Both the position numbers and the translations under genes were made by a program. The notes under the pieces were generated by a model, which worked only from the letters and a program-made list of their open reading frames with translations, was not told where the DNA came from and did not search any database. DNA of 16,247 nucleotides from Ramlibacter sp. (GTDB taxonomy: Bacteria; Pseudomonadota; Gammaproteobacteria; Burkholderiales; Burkholderiaceae_C), in NCBI GenBank assembly GCA_026785815.1, contig JAJAZH010000131.1, positions 1-16,247 on the forward strand, in the 5' to 3' direction. Within the stretch, counting starts at the first letter, position 1. Each line of letters begins with the position of its first letter. This document shows, one piece after another, positions 1 through 7,582 of this stretch.

Positions 1-396
1 CAGGCGGCCAGCGCCGGCGCGGCCGGGGCGCCGCCGGGCGCGCGGCCGATCACTGGCGCCGAGAACCCGATCGCGTTGGGCGAGGCAGTGTTCCGCACGG
101 CCGTGCCTGCCTGCGCAGCATGCCATTCGATCGCGCCGGGCGCGAATATGGCCGGGCCGACGCTCGCCGGCCTGGCCGAGCGTACGAGGCAGCTGCTCGC
201 CTCCGGCCAGTACAAGGGCAAGGCCAAGGACCTCGCCGGCTACATCCGCGAATCGGTCCTCGAGCCGAGCGCCCATGTCGTGCCGGGCGCCATGTACTCG
301 GCAGAGGGCGTTTCGTTCATGCCGACGACCTATGCGAAGGATCTGACCCCCGCCCAGGTCGACCAGCTGGCCGCCTACCTGTCCTCTCTCAGATAG
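1..396 (+). CDS. norC: c-type cytochrome, NorC-like subunit of nitric oxide reductase (5' end outside window)
   Basis: This is the C-terminal part of a mono-heme cytochrome c; the frame is open from base 1, so the true start lies upstream of the window. The heme site CAACH is encoded at 112-126. A likely axial Met lies in the FMPTTY segment (Met codon 319-321), followed by the usual cytochrome c C-terminal helix ending LSSLR. The reading frame ends 15 nt before norB, and in cNOR operons that place is occupied by norC, whose product passes electrons from the periplasm to NorB. Two points are unusual. The residues before the heme domain form an Ala/Gly/Pro-rich linker, and the Trp-rich tail I associate with classical NorC is absent. 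The missing N-terminus could hold a membrane anchor or another heme domain. The cytochrome identity is firm; the NorC assignment rests mainly on position. Confidence 0.7.
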   Translation, partial: QAASAGAAGAPPGARPITGAENPIALGEAVFRTAVPACAACHSIAPGANMAGPTLAGLAERTRQLLASGQYKGKAKDLAGYIRESVLEPSAHVVPGAMYSAEGVSFMPTTYAKDLTPAQVDQLAAYLSSLR

Positions 397-402
397 ACCG
401 CC

Positions 403-406
403 GGAG
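403..406 (+). promoter_or_regulatory. ribosome binding site for norB
   Basis: GGAG lies 5 nt before the GTG at 412. It supports the GTG as the norB start in the short gap after the cytochrome gene. Confidence 0.6.
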
Positions 407-411
407 TCGCC

Positions 412-1779
412 GTGAGATACAAATCCCAATCCGTCGCGTACTGGTACTTCGCCGTCGCTCTCGCCTTGTTCGGCCTGCAGCTGGTGTTCGGCCTGTTGTC
501 GGCCGCCAAGTACCTGGGCCCGGACCCGCTGCTCTACATCCTGCCGTTCGATGTCACCAAGGTCATCCACACCAACCTGCTGATTGTCTGGGTGCTCACC
601 GGATTCATGGGTGCCACCTACTGGATGGTGCCGGACGAATCGCGCACCGAGCTGTACAGCACGAAGATCGCGTACGTGCAACTCGTACTGTGGACAGTCA
701 TGGGCGTCGTCACCGTCGCGGGGTACCTGTTCCGCTACGGCACCGGCAACAAGCTGCTGGAGCAGCCCCTGCCGTCGAAGATCGTGATCGTCATCGTCAT
801 GCTCATGTTCCTCTACAACGTCGGCATGACGATCAGGAAGTCGGGCCGCTTCACGACCACCGAGGGTGTGCTGCTCGCCGGCCTGGGCCTGGCAGCGGTG
901 CTGTACCTGCCGGCGTTGCTGCACTACGAGAACTACACGGTATCGATCTTTTACCGCTGGTGGACGATCCACCTGTGGGTCGAAGGCGTCTGGGAGATGA
1001 TCCAGGGCGGGTTCCTGGCTTATCTCCTGATCCGGCTCTCGGGTGCCGATCGCGAGGTCATGGAGAAGTGGCTCTACGTGATCGTCGGCCTGGTCTTCAT
1101 CGCCGGCATCTTGGGCACGGCTCACCACTACTACTGGGTCGGTGTGCCGTACTACTGGTTGCCGATCGGCGGCATCTTCAGCGCGCTGGAGCCGGTGGCG
1201 CTGGTCGGCATGGCGATGTACGCCTATTCGTCAATCCGGCGCTCGGGCTTGGGTCACCCCAACAAGCTCGCCCTGCACTGGACCGTGGGCAGCGCCGTTT
1301 TCACGCTCTTCGGCGCCGGGCTGCTCGGCCTCGCCCATACCTTCCCAAGCGTCAACAAGTGGACGCACGGGACGCTGATTACCGCCATGCATGGCCACGC
1401 GGCCTTCTACGGCGCTTACGTCATGATCGTGCTGGCGATGATCACCTATGCCATGCCGTCGATGACGCGGCGGCCGGAAGAAGGCACACGGATGGGCTAC
1501 ACGGCGTTCTGGATGCAGATCGCTGGCATGTTCGGCATGACCTTGTCGTTTGGCACGGCCGGAATCGCCCAGGTCTACCTCGAGCGGATCATGGGTCTGG
1601 GCTACCTCGACGCGCAGCTGAAGATCCAGATCCACTTCGTCATGCTCATCATCACAGCGTCAATCTTCTCCATCGGAGTGGCTCTCTTCATCGTCGACTT
1701 CTTCAGGCACCGGCCGCATTTCGAGGTGACTGCCGAACCTGACGCCTTGCCAGGTTCCATGCGTCCGGCCGCAGCCTGA
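412..1779 (+). CDS. norB: nitric oxide reductase catalytic subunit NorB
   Basis: This 455-residue membrane protein belongs to the heme-copper oxidase superfamily. It reduces two NO to N2O at a heme b3/non-heme iron centre in the cytoplasmic membrane. The expected ligands are visible: His53 (HTNLLIVW) and His329 for low-spin heme b, His327 for heme b3, and His187, His238, His239 and Glu191 for FeB. The second glutamate of the EGVWE motif (Glu195) and Glu260 (SALEP) are also kept. FeB in place of CuB and the Glu ligand separate NorB from oxygen-reducing oxidases. The sequence has about 12 hydrophobic segments, and its length fits short-form, cytochrome c-dependent cNOR rather than quinol-dependent qNOR, which carries a long N-terminal extension. 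The GTG start is preceded by GGAG. The gene follows a cytochrome c gene and precedes norQ and norD, the standard cNOR order. Confidence 0.96.
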   Translation: MRYKSQSVAYWYFAVALALFGLQLVFGLLSAAKYLGPDPLLYILPFDVTKVIHTNLLIVWVLTGFMGATYWMVPDESRTELYSTKIAYVQLVLWTVMGVVTVAGYLFRYGTGNKLLEQPLPSKIVIVIVMLMFLYNVGMTIRKSGRFTTTEGVLLAGLGLAAVLYLPALLHYENYTVSIFYRWWTIHLWVEGVWEMIQGGFLAYLLIRLSGADREVMEKWLYVIVGLVFIAGILGTAHHYYWVGVPYYWLPIGGIFSALEPVALVGMAMYAYSSIRRSGLGHPNKLALHWTVGSAVFTLFGAGLLGLAHTFPSVNKWTHGTLITAMHGHAAFYGAYVMIVLAMITYAMPSMTRRPEEGTRMGYTAFWMQIAGMFGMTLSFGTAGIAQVYLERIMGLGYLDAQLKIQIHFVMLIITASIFSIGVALFIVDFFRHRPHFEVTAEPDALPGSMRPAAA

Positions 1780-1780
1780 G

Positions 1781-2593
1781 TTGGACACGCCGCTGCCCGC
1801 GGCTGCGCCGGACGCGGCCGCTGCGCCGTACTACCTCGCCGGCGGCGACGAGGTGGAGGTCTTCGAGCGCTGCCATGCGAACAGCCTGGCCGTCATGCTC
1901 AAGGGTCCGACTGGCTGTGGCAAGACCCGCTTCATCGAGCATATGGCCTGGCGGCTCGGGCGCCCGCTGATCACGATCGCCTGTCACGACGACCTGACCG
2001 CCAGCGACCTGATCGGCCGGTTCCTGATCCGCCAAGACGGCACCGTCTGGCAGGACGGCCCGCTGACCCGCGCCGTCCGCGAGGGCGCGATCTGCTACCT
2101 CGACGAAGTGGTCGAGGCGCGCCAGGACACGGTGGTCGTGTTGCACCCGCTCACCGACTACCGTCGCATCCTGCCGATCGACAAGACCGGCGAGACGGTG
2201 CCGGCCGCGCCCGGCTTTCAGCTGGTGGTTTCATATAACCCCGGTTATCAACGCATGCTCAAGGACCTGAAGCCGAGCACGCGGCAGCGCTTCGTCGCTC
2301 TTGACTTCTCCTTCCCGGCGGCCGAGCGGGAAGCCGTTATCGTCGAGCGAGAAGGGGGGGCCGAGCCGGCTATGGCGCGGGCGCTGGTCTCGCTGGTACA
2401 TCGCCTGCGCGGCTTGCAGGACCGCGGCCTCGCCGAGGTGCCGAGCACGCGCCTGCTGATCTCGGCTGCGCGTTTGATCGCGGCTGGCATCCCGGTACAG
2501 CGGGCCTGCCTCGTGGCCATCGTCTCGCCGCTGTCGGACGAGCCGTCGCTGGTCGCGGCGATGCAGGACCTGGTGGCCGCCACCTTCGTCTAG
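1781..2593 (+). CDS. norQ: NorQ, MoxR-type AAA+ ATPase for nitric oxide reductase activation
   Basis: This 270-residue AAA+ ATPase belongs to the NorQ/CbbQ group. Walker A is GPTGCGKT (residues 42-49) and Walker B is ICYLDE (104-109). A sensor-1 Asn sits in SYNPGY (Asn153), and Arg residues in STRQRF (167-171) may serve as the arginine finger. In characterised systems NorQ acts with the VWA protein NorD to mature NorB, probably by inserting the non-heme iron. The chosen start is TTG, one base after the norB stop. No ATG or GTG lies between it and the conserved PYYLAGGDEV segment that begins family members. The ribosome binding site is weak, so translation is probably coupled to norB. Only the exact start is uncertain. 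Confidence 0.93.
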   Translation: MDTPLPAAAPDAAAAPYYLAGGDEVEVFERCHANSLAVMLKGPTGCGKTRFIEHMAWRLGRPLITIACHDDLTASDLIGRFLIRQDGTVWQDGPLTRAVREGAICYLDEVVEARQDTVVVLHPLTDYRRILPIDKTGETVPAAPGFQLVVSYNPGYQRMLKDLKPSTRQRFVALDFSFPAAEREAVIVEREGGAEPAMARALVSLVHRLRGLQDRGLAEVPSTRLLISAARLIAAGIPVQRACLVAIVSPLSDEPSLVAAMQDLVAATFV

Positions 2594-2602
2594 CGCCGCG
2601 TC

Positions 2603-4672
2603 ATGGCTGAAGCAGAAGACGTCATCACCGATGTGGCGCGGCATGCCACTGTGTACGCGCAGAGCTTGTGGCGCCGCCATCGCCCGCCCTCGGCCGTGCC
2701 GGCGCCGCTCCGGCTCGCCGACGTCGCTCAGCGCCTCGACCTGCTGATCGCCGCTGTCTACGGCCGCAGCTTTGCGCTTCGGGTGGCCCAGCCGCCCGCG
2801 CCGCCAACCTGGCTCGGCAACCTGTTCGGCCGCCGTTTCCCGCCGCTCCGTCAGGCGCTGCCCGCGACCGATGGCGCGAGCATCTGGCTGCCCGCAAGCT
2901 TCGGTAGCGGCGAGATCGACTCGGTGGCCATGGCGCGCTTTCGCACCATCGCGTTGCAGCAGGCGATGCGGGCGGTGCGCGGCAGTGCGCGGCACTGGCG
3001 AGCGGATCAGCCCTTGCTGCTGCGGGAGCTCTACCTGCTGCTCGAGTCGCGTGCCGCCGACCATGCACTGGCGCGGCTGTTGCCGGGGCTCGCGCAGCCA
3101 CTGCGCATCTTGCGTGCCTATGCCCTGCAGCGCCGCCCTGCGCTGGCGATGTTCTCCTTAGCGCACCGACCGCTGGAGGACATGGTGCGATGGGTGCTTC
3201 GCTCCGACCCGCTCGATGACGTCGATGAGCGACCGCCGGCCGGGATCGAACTCGGCACCCTGACGCTGCCGGCCGACCCCGCCAAGGTGCTCGAACACGC
3301 AGCGCGCTTGTGCAGCTCGTTCGCGGCGATTGAGACGCGATCGACGGAGCGGACCCGCCTGCTCTGGCGCGATGTCTGGCTGGGTGATCTGCGCCAACCT
3401 GGGGTCACGGCTCAGCCGAGAGGCGGCGACGTTGACAGCTTTCCGGCCGACGCCTCGAACGCCGCGCCGCCCCGTAGTGTCCGCCTTGCGCGCCGGCCGG
3501 AAGTGCGCGAGGAGATCGAGAACGAGGACGACGGCACGCCCGGCGCCTGGATGGTGCAGCCGGCGCCGCCCCACGAGCAGGCCGAGGATCCGATGGGCTT
3601 GCAGCGGCCAACCGACCGCGACAGCAGCACGGCTGCCGAAGACTTTGCCGATGCCTTGTCGGAGCTGCCGGAGGCGCGGCTGGTGGCGGCTCCCGGTCGA
3701 CCGAAGGAGGTCCTGCTCTCCGACGACCCGCCCGCCGCGCGCGCCAGGAGTTCATCGACCGCGGCCAATTCGGTCGACTCGGCTGTCGCCCGCTACCCCG
3801 AATGGGACTGGCGCGCCGGCGCATACCGCGAGCCTGGGGCCACCGTCAGGCTGCTGGCTGCACCCGCGGGTCCGCAGCAATGGGTGAACGACACGCTCGA
3901 GCAGCGGCGCGGCATGCTGCATGAGATCCGCCGCCGCTTCGAGTTGTTGCGGGCCCGTCGCGTTCATGTGCGCAAACAGCTGGACGGGGACGAGATCGAC
4001 CTCGAGGCGTGTATCGAGAGCCACGCCGATGTCCGCGCCGGCCTCCCGATGGCGGAGCGGCTGTACCAGAGCGAGCGGCGCGCCCGGCGCAACATGGCCA
4101 TCATGCTGCTGGTCGACATCAGTGGCTCCACCGACGGGTGGATCGCTGCCGACAAGCGCGTCATCGACGTCGAACGCGAAGCGCTGCTGCTCGTGTGTAT
4201 TGCTCTTGACGGCATGGCCGAGCCCTACAGCGTGCTCGCCTTTTCGGGCGAAGGACCGCACGGCGTCGTCGTGCGCAGTGTCAAGCGCTTCGACGAGCGC
4301 TACGACAACGCCGTGGCAGTGCGCATCGCCGGGCTGGAGCCCGAGCACTACACGCGCGCCGGGGCCGCAATCCGACATGCCAGCACCTTGTTGATGAGCG
4401 AGCCGGCGGAGCACCGCCTGTTGCTCCTGCTGTCCGACGGAAAACCGAACGACGTCGACGACTACGAAGGGCGTTACGGCGTCGAGGACATGCGGCAGGC
4501 AGTCACTGAAGCCCGGATGCAGGGCATCTCGCCCTTTTGCCTGACCGTCGACAGGCAGCCCGCCAGCTACCTCGCCGCGGTGTTCGGACCGCACCAGTAC
4601 GCCATGCTGCCCCGGCCCGAGCTGCTGCCTCTGGTGTTGCTGGACTGGCTGCGCCGACTGGTGGCGCACTGA
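2603..4672 (+). CDS. norD: NorD, von Willebrand factor A protein for nitric oxide reductase activation
   Basis: This 689-residue protein carries a C-terminal VWA domain. The MIDAS metal site reads DISGS (Asp505, Ser507, Ser509), with Thr584 in HYTRAG and Asp612 in LLSDGKPND. The first ~270 residues are Arg- and Leu-rich, and roughly residues 280-390 are an Asp/Glu/Ala/Pro-rich, probably disordered linker. In NorQ/NorD and CbbQ/CbbO pairs the VWA partner docks the ATPase ring on its target through the MIDAS motif. That role is known for the family and inferred here. The ATG lies 9 nt after the norQ stop. The C-terminus appears complete, although an insertion-sequence remnant begins about 20 nt downstream. 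Its length is at the upper end of what I expect for NorD, mostly because of the linker. Confidence 0.92.
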   Translation: MAEAEDVITDVARHATVYAQSLWRRHRPPSAVPAPLRLADVAQRLDLLIAAVYGRSFALRVAQPPAPPTWLGNLFGRRFPPLRQALPATDGASIWLPASFGSGEIDSVAMARFRTIALQQAMRAVRGSARHWRADQPLLLRELYLLLESRAADHALARLLPGLAQPLRILRAYALQRRPALAMFSLAHRPLEDMVRWVLRSDPLDDVDERPPAGIELGTLTLPADPAKVLEHAARLCSSFAAIETRSTERTRLLWRDVWLGDLRQPGVTAQPRGGDVDSFPADASNAAPPRSVRLARRPEVREEIENEDDGTPGAWMVQPAPPHEQAEDPMGLQRPTDRDSSTAAEDFADALSELPEARLVAAPGRPKEVLLSDDPPAARARSSSTAANSVDSAVARYPEWDWRAGAYREPGATVRLLAAPAGPQQWVNDTLEQRRGMLHEIRRRFELLRARRVHVRKQLDGDEIDLEACIESHADVRAGLPMAERLYQSERRARRNMAIMLLVDISGSTDGWIAADKRVIDVEREALLLVCIALDGMAEPYSVLAFSGEGPHGVVVRSVKRFDERYDNAVAVRIAGLEPEHYTRAGAAIRHASTLLMSEPAEHRLLLLLSDGKPNDVDDYEGRYGVEDMRQAVTEARMQGISPFCLTVDRQPASYLAAVFGPHQYAMLPRPELLPLVLLDWLRRLVAH

Positions 4673-4693
4673 GGGAACGGGCCTGACGAAGCT

Positions 4694-5004
4694 ATGAAGC
4701 ATTCGCGCGAGTTCGGCTGCACCGCGCAGACCATCGCCAATTGGGTGGCGCAATCGGCACGGCCCTGATCGATCCGGGCAAACCCTGGCAGAACGCAAAC
4801 GACGAGAGCTTCAACGGCAAGCTGCGCGACGAGTGCCTGAGCGTCGAGTGGTTCCGCTCGCGCGCAGAAGCCAAGGTCGTCATAGAAACATGGCGTCTTC
4901 ACTTCAACGCCGTGCGGCCGCACAGCAGCCTGAAAACCTTTACTTCACTGGAGTTCAAGCAGCAGCATCAACCCGTCCCCAACCGAGCCGTCCTCCAGGA
5001 ATGA
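4694..5004 (+). pseudogene. IS3-family transposase remnant (orfA start joined to orfB end)
   Basis: Two transposase pieces lie in different frames. From 4694 to about 4745 (frame continuing to a stop at 4766-4768) the product reads KHSREFGCTAQTIANWVAQ, a helix-turn-helix segment typical of IS3 OrfA. From about 4760 to 5004 another frame encodes IDPGKPWQNANDESFNGKLRDECL and the region around RPHSSL, the end of the OrfB integrase core including the last catalytic Glu (in DESFNG). The first two DDE acidic residues and most of both ORFs are missing. The simplest reading is an internal deletion of a complete element. No terminal inverted repeats or target duplication could be recognised. The fragment cannot encode active transposase. 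Confidence 0.85.
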
Positions 5005-5158
5005 TTGGCCCGAACAACCAGGGGCAGGTCACCAGTGTTGCCCGTGCGAGCTCATTTTCTTCTAATGGACTAGACGTGGCCGTAACGCCCATTGAGGATG
5101 CCTTCGAGCAGCAGGGTGGGTGCCATCGCCTGCATCGGCGAGCGGATTCCTTGCAATC
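5005..5158. other. intergenic junction between IS remnant and thiolase 3' end
   Basis: No complete gene, RNA gene or rho-independent terminator with a T tract is visible. Part of it (5070-5135, minus strand) reads as a short peptide with coding-like GC-rich third positions, MQAMAPTLLLEGILNGRYGHV (21 residues). It could be the tail of a lost gene, but I do not recognise a family. An AT-richer patch at about 5050-5066 may be the outer end of the old insertion sequence. Confidence 0.4.
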
Positions 5159-6367
5159 TCAACGCACCAGGTTCTCGATCAAGGTTGCCATTCCCATGCC
5201 GGACCCCAGGCACATACTGATGACGGCATAGCGCCCGCCGGAGTCGGCCAGATGGTGCATGGCCGTGATGGTCATTCGCAGGCCGGTGGCGCCGGGCGGG
5301 TGGCCGATGCTGATGCCGCCGCCATACAGGTTGGTGCGTGCCTTCGGAATGCCGAGTTCGCGTTCGGCGTGGAGGTTGACGACAGCAAAGGCTTCGTTGA
5401 TCTCGAAGTAGTCGATGTCGGCCACCGTCAGGCCGGTACGCTGCAGCAGCTTGCGCACGGCCGGCACCGGGCCGGCGCCCATGATCTCGGGCGCCACACC
5501 CACCACGGCCCAGTCCACCAGGCGCGCCTGTGCGGGCACGCCATGGGCTTGGGCGGCGGCGCCCCTGGCCACCACCAACGCAGCGGCACCGTCGGTCACG
5601 CCGCTGGAATTGCCGGCGGTGACCTGGCCCAGGCCGTCCTTGCGAAAGGCGGGCTTGAGCGTCCCCAGCTTCTCGCGCGTGATCTGCGGGCGCGGAAATT
5701 CGTCTTGCTCGAAGCGGCGCACGCCCGGTTTGCCCTTGCCCGGGGCGGGCACGTCGATGGGTGCAATCTGGCGCGCCAGGAAGCCTGAGGCCATGGCCGC
5801 ACCGGCGCGCTGCTGGCTCATGAAGCCCCAGTCGTCCATGGCCTCGCGGGTGTAACCAAAGCGCGCGGTCAGGTTCTCTGCGGTGTCGCCCATCAGCTCG
5901 CGCGTGAACGGGCAACGGTAGATGTAGTCCAGGCCGTCGACGAACTCGAATGGCCCGCGCTGCGCGCCCCAACGTACCTGGTGCGCCAGGTAGGGCACGC
6001 GAGAAAAGTTCTCGCCGCCGGCGGCCACGGCAACCTCGCTGTGGCCAGAGTGGATCTGCTGCGCCGCACTGACGATGGCCTGCGAGCCGGTGCCACAGGC
6101 GCGCGACACACCGAGCGCGGCGCTCTCTTCGGGCAGGCCGGCCTGCAGCGCGATCTTGCGACTGACGAACAGGCCGTCGTGGTCGACCGGCGCGACGTTG
6201 CCGAACACCAGGTGGTCGACAGCAGTGGCCGCCAGACCAGCGCGAGCCAGGCAGGCCTTGACCACATGCACGCCCAGTTCGGACAACGGCACGTCGCGCA
6301 ACGACTGGCCGAAATCGCCGAACGGCGTGCGCACGCCGGAACTCAACACGATGTCTTGAAAGCTCAT
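5159..6367 (-). CDS. thiolase (acetyl-CoA acyltransferase family)
   Basis: This 402-residue thiolase is full length for the family. It would cleave a 3-ketoacyl-CoA with CoA, or run in reverse as a condensation. The nucleophile is Cys91 in SRACGTGSQ. The second catalytic set is Asn324-Glu325 in INEAF, His356 in SIGHPPGATG and Cys386 in MCLGSGMG, so the active site is intact. The His motif has Pro where many biosynthetic thiolases have Leu (GHPLG), so chain-length specificity cannot be inferred from motifs. The gene is divergent from the TetR-led operon and shares its control region, so it is probably co-regulated and acts late in the pathway. The ATG at 6367 begins the conserved N-terminus (QDIVLSSGVRTPFG); no strong ribosome binding site precedes it. 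Confidence 0.94.
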   Translation of the reverse strand: MSFQDIVLSSGVRTPFGDFGQSLRDVPLSELGVHVVKACLARAGLAATAVDHLVFGNVAPVDHDGLFVSRKIALQAGLPEESAALGVSRACGTGSQAIVSAAQQIHSGHSEVAVAAGGENFSRVPYLAHQVRWGAQRGPFEFVDGLDYIYRCPFTRELMGDTAENLTARFGYTREAMDDWGFMSQQRAGAAMASGFLARQIAPIDVPAPGKGKPGVRRFEQDEFPRPQITREKLGTLKPAFRKDGLGQVTAGNSSGVTDGAAALVVARGAAAQAHGVPAQARLVDWAVVGVAPEIMGAGPVPAVRKLLQRTGLTVADIDYFEINEAFAVVNLHAERELGIPKARTNLYGGGISIGHPPGATGLRMTITAMHHLADSGGRYAVISMCLGSGMGMATLIENLVR

Positions 6368-6417
6368 GGGCAGAAGCGCCCGGCCTAGGTGCCGCGCGCT
6401 GTGGTGGGACGGGAATC

Positions 6418-6446
6418 ACTATACCGACCAGCGTGTTCGTTAGCAA
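6418..6446 (-). promoter_or_regulatory. predicted sigma-70 promoter for the thiolase gene
   Basis: Read on the minus strand, TTGCTA (6441-6446) and TATAGT (6418-6423) are separated by 17 bases. They match 4/6 and 5/6 of the sigma-70 consensus. Transcription would begin near 6410, leaving a leader of roughly 40 bases. The -35 box overlaps the palindrome at 6442-6455, consistent with repression by the adjacent TetR protein. Confidence 0.55.
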
Positions 6447-6455
6447 ACGATTGCT
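6442..6455. promoter_or_regulatory. candidate TetR operator palindrome
   Basis: AGCAAACGATTGCT is a 14-base inverted repeat with 6 of 7 pairs complementary. It lies in the spacer between the divergent thiolase and tetR genes, overlapping the predicted minus-strand -35 box and lying just upstream of a plus-strand TATAGT. The AAACGAT core resembles operators of TetR-family acyl-CoA regulators. The link to this TetR is inferred from position. Confidence 0.5.
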
Positions 6456-6458
6456 TGT

Positions 6459-6464
6459 TATAGT
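6459..6464 (+). promoter_or_regulatory. possible -10 box for the tetR-led operon
   Basis: TATAGT matches 5 of 6 consensus bases and lies 22 bases upstream of the predicted tetR start. The sequence at the -35 distance (TTCGTT, 6436-6441) is poor. If real, the promoter may need an activator or be weak, and the leader would be very short. No cobalamin riboswitch could fit between it and the gene. Confidence 0.35.
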
Positions 6465-6485
6465 GGCCGCACGAACTCCTCACCG

Positions 6486-7112
6486 ATGGCCACCTCCCGC
6501 GCTTCATCCGTCCTCGCTGCACGCGTCACCCCGGGTGCCAGCGTGCACGCAAACAGCCGCGCGCCGCAGCTGCTGGATGCCGCGGCGCAGCTGTTCTGCC
6601 GGCACGGCTACGAGGGCACGACGGTACGCGACATTGCGCGGGCGGTGGGCATGCTGCCGGGATCGCTGTATTGCCATTTCGCCACCAAGGAAGACCTGCT
6701 GGTGGCGGTGTACTTGCGCGGCGTGGAGCAGATCTGCGCGGCGGTGCAGTCGGCAGTGCAGCCGCTGACCGAACCCTGGGCGCGGCTCGAGGCGGCCTGC
6801 GTGGCCCACCTCGAGTCCATCCTGCGCGACGATGCCTACGCCCGCGTGGTGGTGCGCGTGCGCCCGGCCGATGTTCCTGCCGCCGCGGGGTCGATGACGG
6901 TCGAGCGCAACCGCTACGAAGCGATGTGGTCTTCGCTGTTGGCCGAGCTGCCGCTGCCGCCTCGCACCGATCGCAAGGCCGCGCGCCTGATGCTGTTGGG
7001 TGCGCTGAACTGGTCACAGAACTGGTATCGCCCGGATGGCGGCGCCACCCCGCGCAAGTTGGCGCGCCAATTCACGGCCCTGCTGCGCCAGGGCTTGGAG
7101 AACCCCGCATGA
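6486..7112 (+). CDS. TetR/AcrR-family transcriptional regulator
   Basis: This 208-residue protein has the TetR N-terminal DNA-binding domain at residues 27-75 (LLDAAAQLFCRHGYEGTTVRDIARAVG, then LYCHFATKEDLL). The helix-turn-helix lies at about 46-65. The C-terminal two thirds is the ligand-binding/dimer domain, not conserved enough to name a ligand. As first gene of the operon and divergent from the thiolase, it probably represses both transcripts and responds to an acyl-CoA or acid of this pathway. The start is uncertain: the ATG at 6486 has no clear ribosome binding site, and a GTG at 6543 would still retain the whole DNA-binding domain. Its stop overlaps the next start as ATGA. Confidence 0.9.
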   Translation: MATSRASSVLAARVTPGASVHANSRAPQLLDAAAQLFCRHGYEGTTVRDIARAVGMLPGSLYCHFATKEDLLVAVYLRGVEQICAAVQSAVQPLTEPWARLEAACVAHLESILRDDAYARVVVRVRPADVPAAAGSMTVERNRYEAMWSSLLAELPLPPRTDRKAARLMLLGALNWSQNWYRPDGGATPRKLARQFTALLRQGLENPA

Positions 7113-7543
7113 ACGTCCCCACCGCCAACGGCGTCATCCCCAAGGTGCTGGTCACGAAGATTGGCTTCGACGGCCACGACCGCGGCAGCCGCATCGTCGC
7201 GGCGGCGCTGCGCGACGCCGGGATGGAGGTGATCTACACGCCGCCGTGGCAGGAAATTGACACCGTCGTGAAGCTCGCCACCGAGGAGGATGTGGACGTC
7301 ATCGGCATTTCGTCGCTGGCCACCGACCACCTCATCGTCCCTAAGCTGATGGTGGCGCTGCGCGAGGCGGGTCTGGGCGACACCGCGGTGATCGTGGGCG
7401 GCATCGTGCCCGATGAAGACGAGCAGATGCTGCTGGACGCCGGCGTGGCGCGAGTGTTCCATCCTGGCAGCCCCTTGTCGGCCATCACCGACTACGTGCG
7501 TGAGATCACGCCAGACTTGCGCGCGCGGCGCGCCGCGACCTGA
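7109..7543 (+). CDS. cobalamin-binding small subunit of acyl-CoA mutase
   Basis: This 144-residue protein is a stand-alone B12-binding domain like the small subunits of isobutyryl-CoA and 2-hydroxyisobutyryl-CoA mutases. The DxHxxG motif is present (Asp21, His23, Gly26 in FDGHDRG). His23 would be the lower axial ligand to cobalt in the base-off/His-on mode. The SxL motif (Ser68-Leu70 in GISSLATDH) and the GG motif (Gly97-Gly98 in VIVGGIVP) complete the cobalamin site. The ATG at 7109 overlaps the tetR stop as ATGA, so translation is probably coupled. The reading frame is open far upstream within tetR, but homology begins only after this ATG. It should pair with the catalytic subunit encoded 39 bases downstream. 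Confidence 0.93.
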   Translation: MNVPTANGVIPKVLVTKIGFDGHDRGSRIVAAALRDAGMEVIYTPPWQEIDTVVKLATEEDVDVIGISSLATDHLIVPKLMVALREAGLGDTAVIVGGIVPDEDEQMLLDAGVARVFHPGSPLSAITDYVREITPDLRARRAAT

Positions 7544-7572
7544 CTCCCGGCCCAGCCCCTGCCATTGCCTAC

Positions 7573-7576
7573 GGAG
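7573..7576 (+). promoter_or_regulatory. ribosome binding site fixing the mutase large-subunit start
   Basis: GGAG lies 6 bases before the ATG at 7583. It favours that ATG over the in-frame TTG at 7565, which lies upstream of the GGAG. Confidence 0.65.
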
Positions 7577-7582
7577 CCTCTC

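Noticed and set aside
120..1742. 540-codon open frame overlapping norC and norB on the same strand
   Set aside because: It is Arg/His/Pro-rich shadow translation of high-GC genes. NorB in the other frame has all the catalytic ligands.
5126..5141. Stem-loop TCGCC-TGCATC-GGCGA as a terminator for the thiolase
   Set aside because: The stem has only five pairs and no T tract follows on either strand.
6368..6485. Cobalamin riboswitch before the mutase operon
   Set aside because: The spacer is only 118 bases, holds divergent promoters, and shows no B12-box-like or paired structure of the required size.
6671..7108. Longer start for the cobalamin-binding subunit
   Set aside because: The upstream in-frame sequence is a shadow of tetR; cobalamin-domain homology starts after the ATG at 7109.
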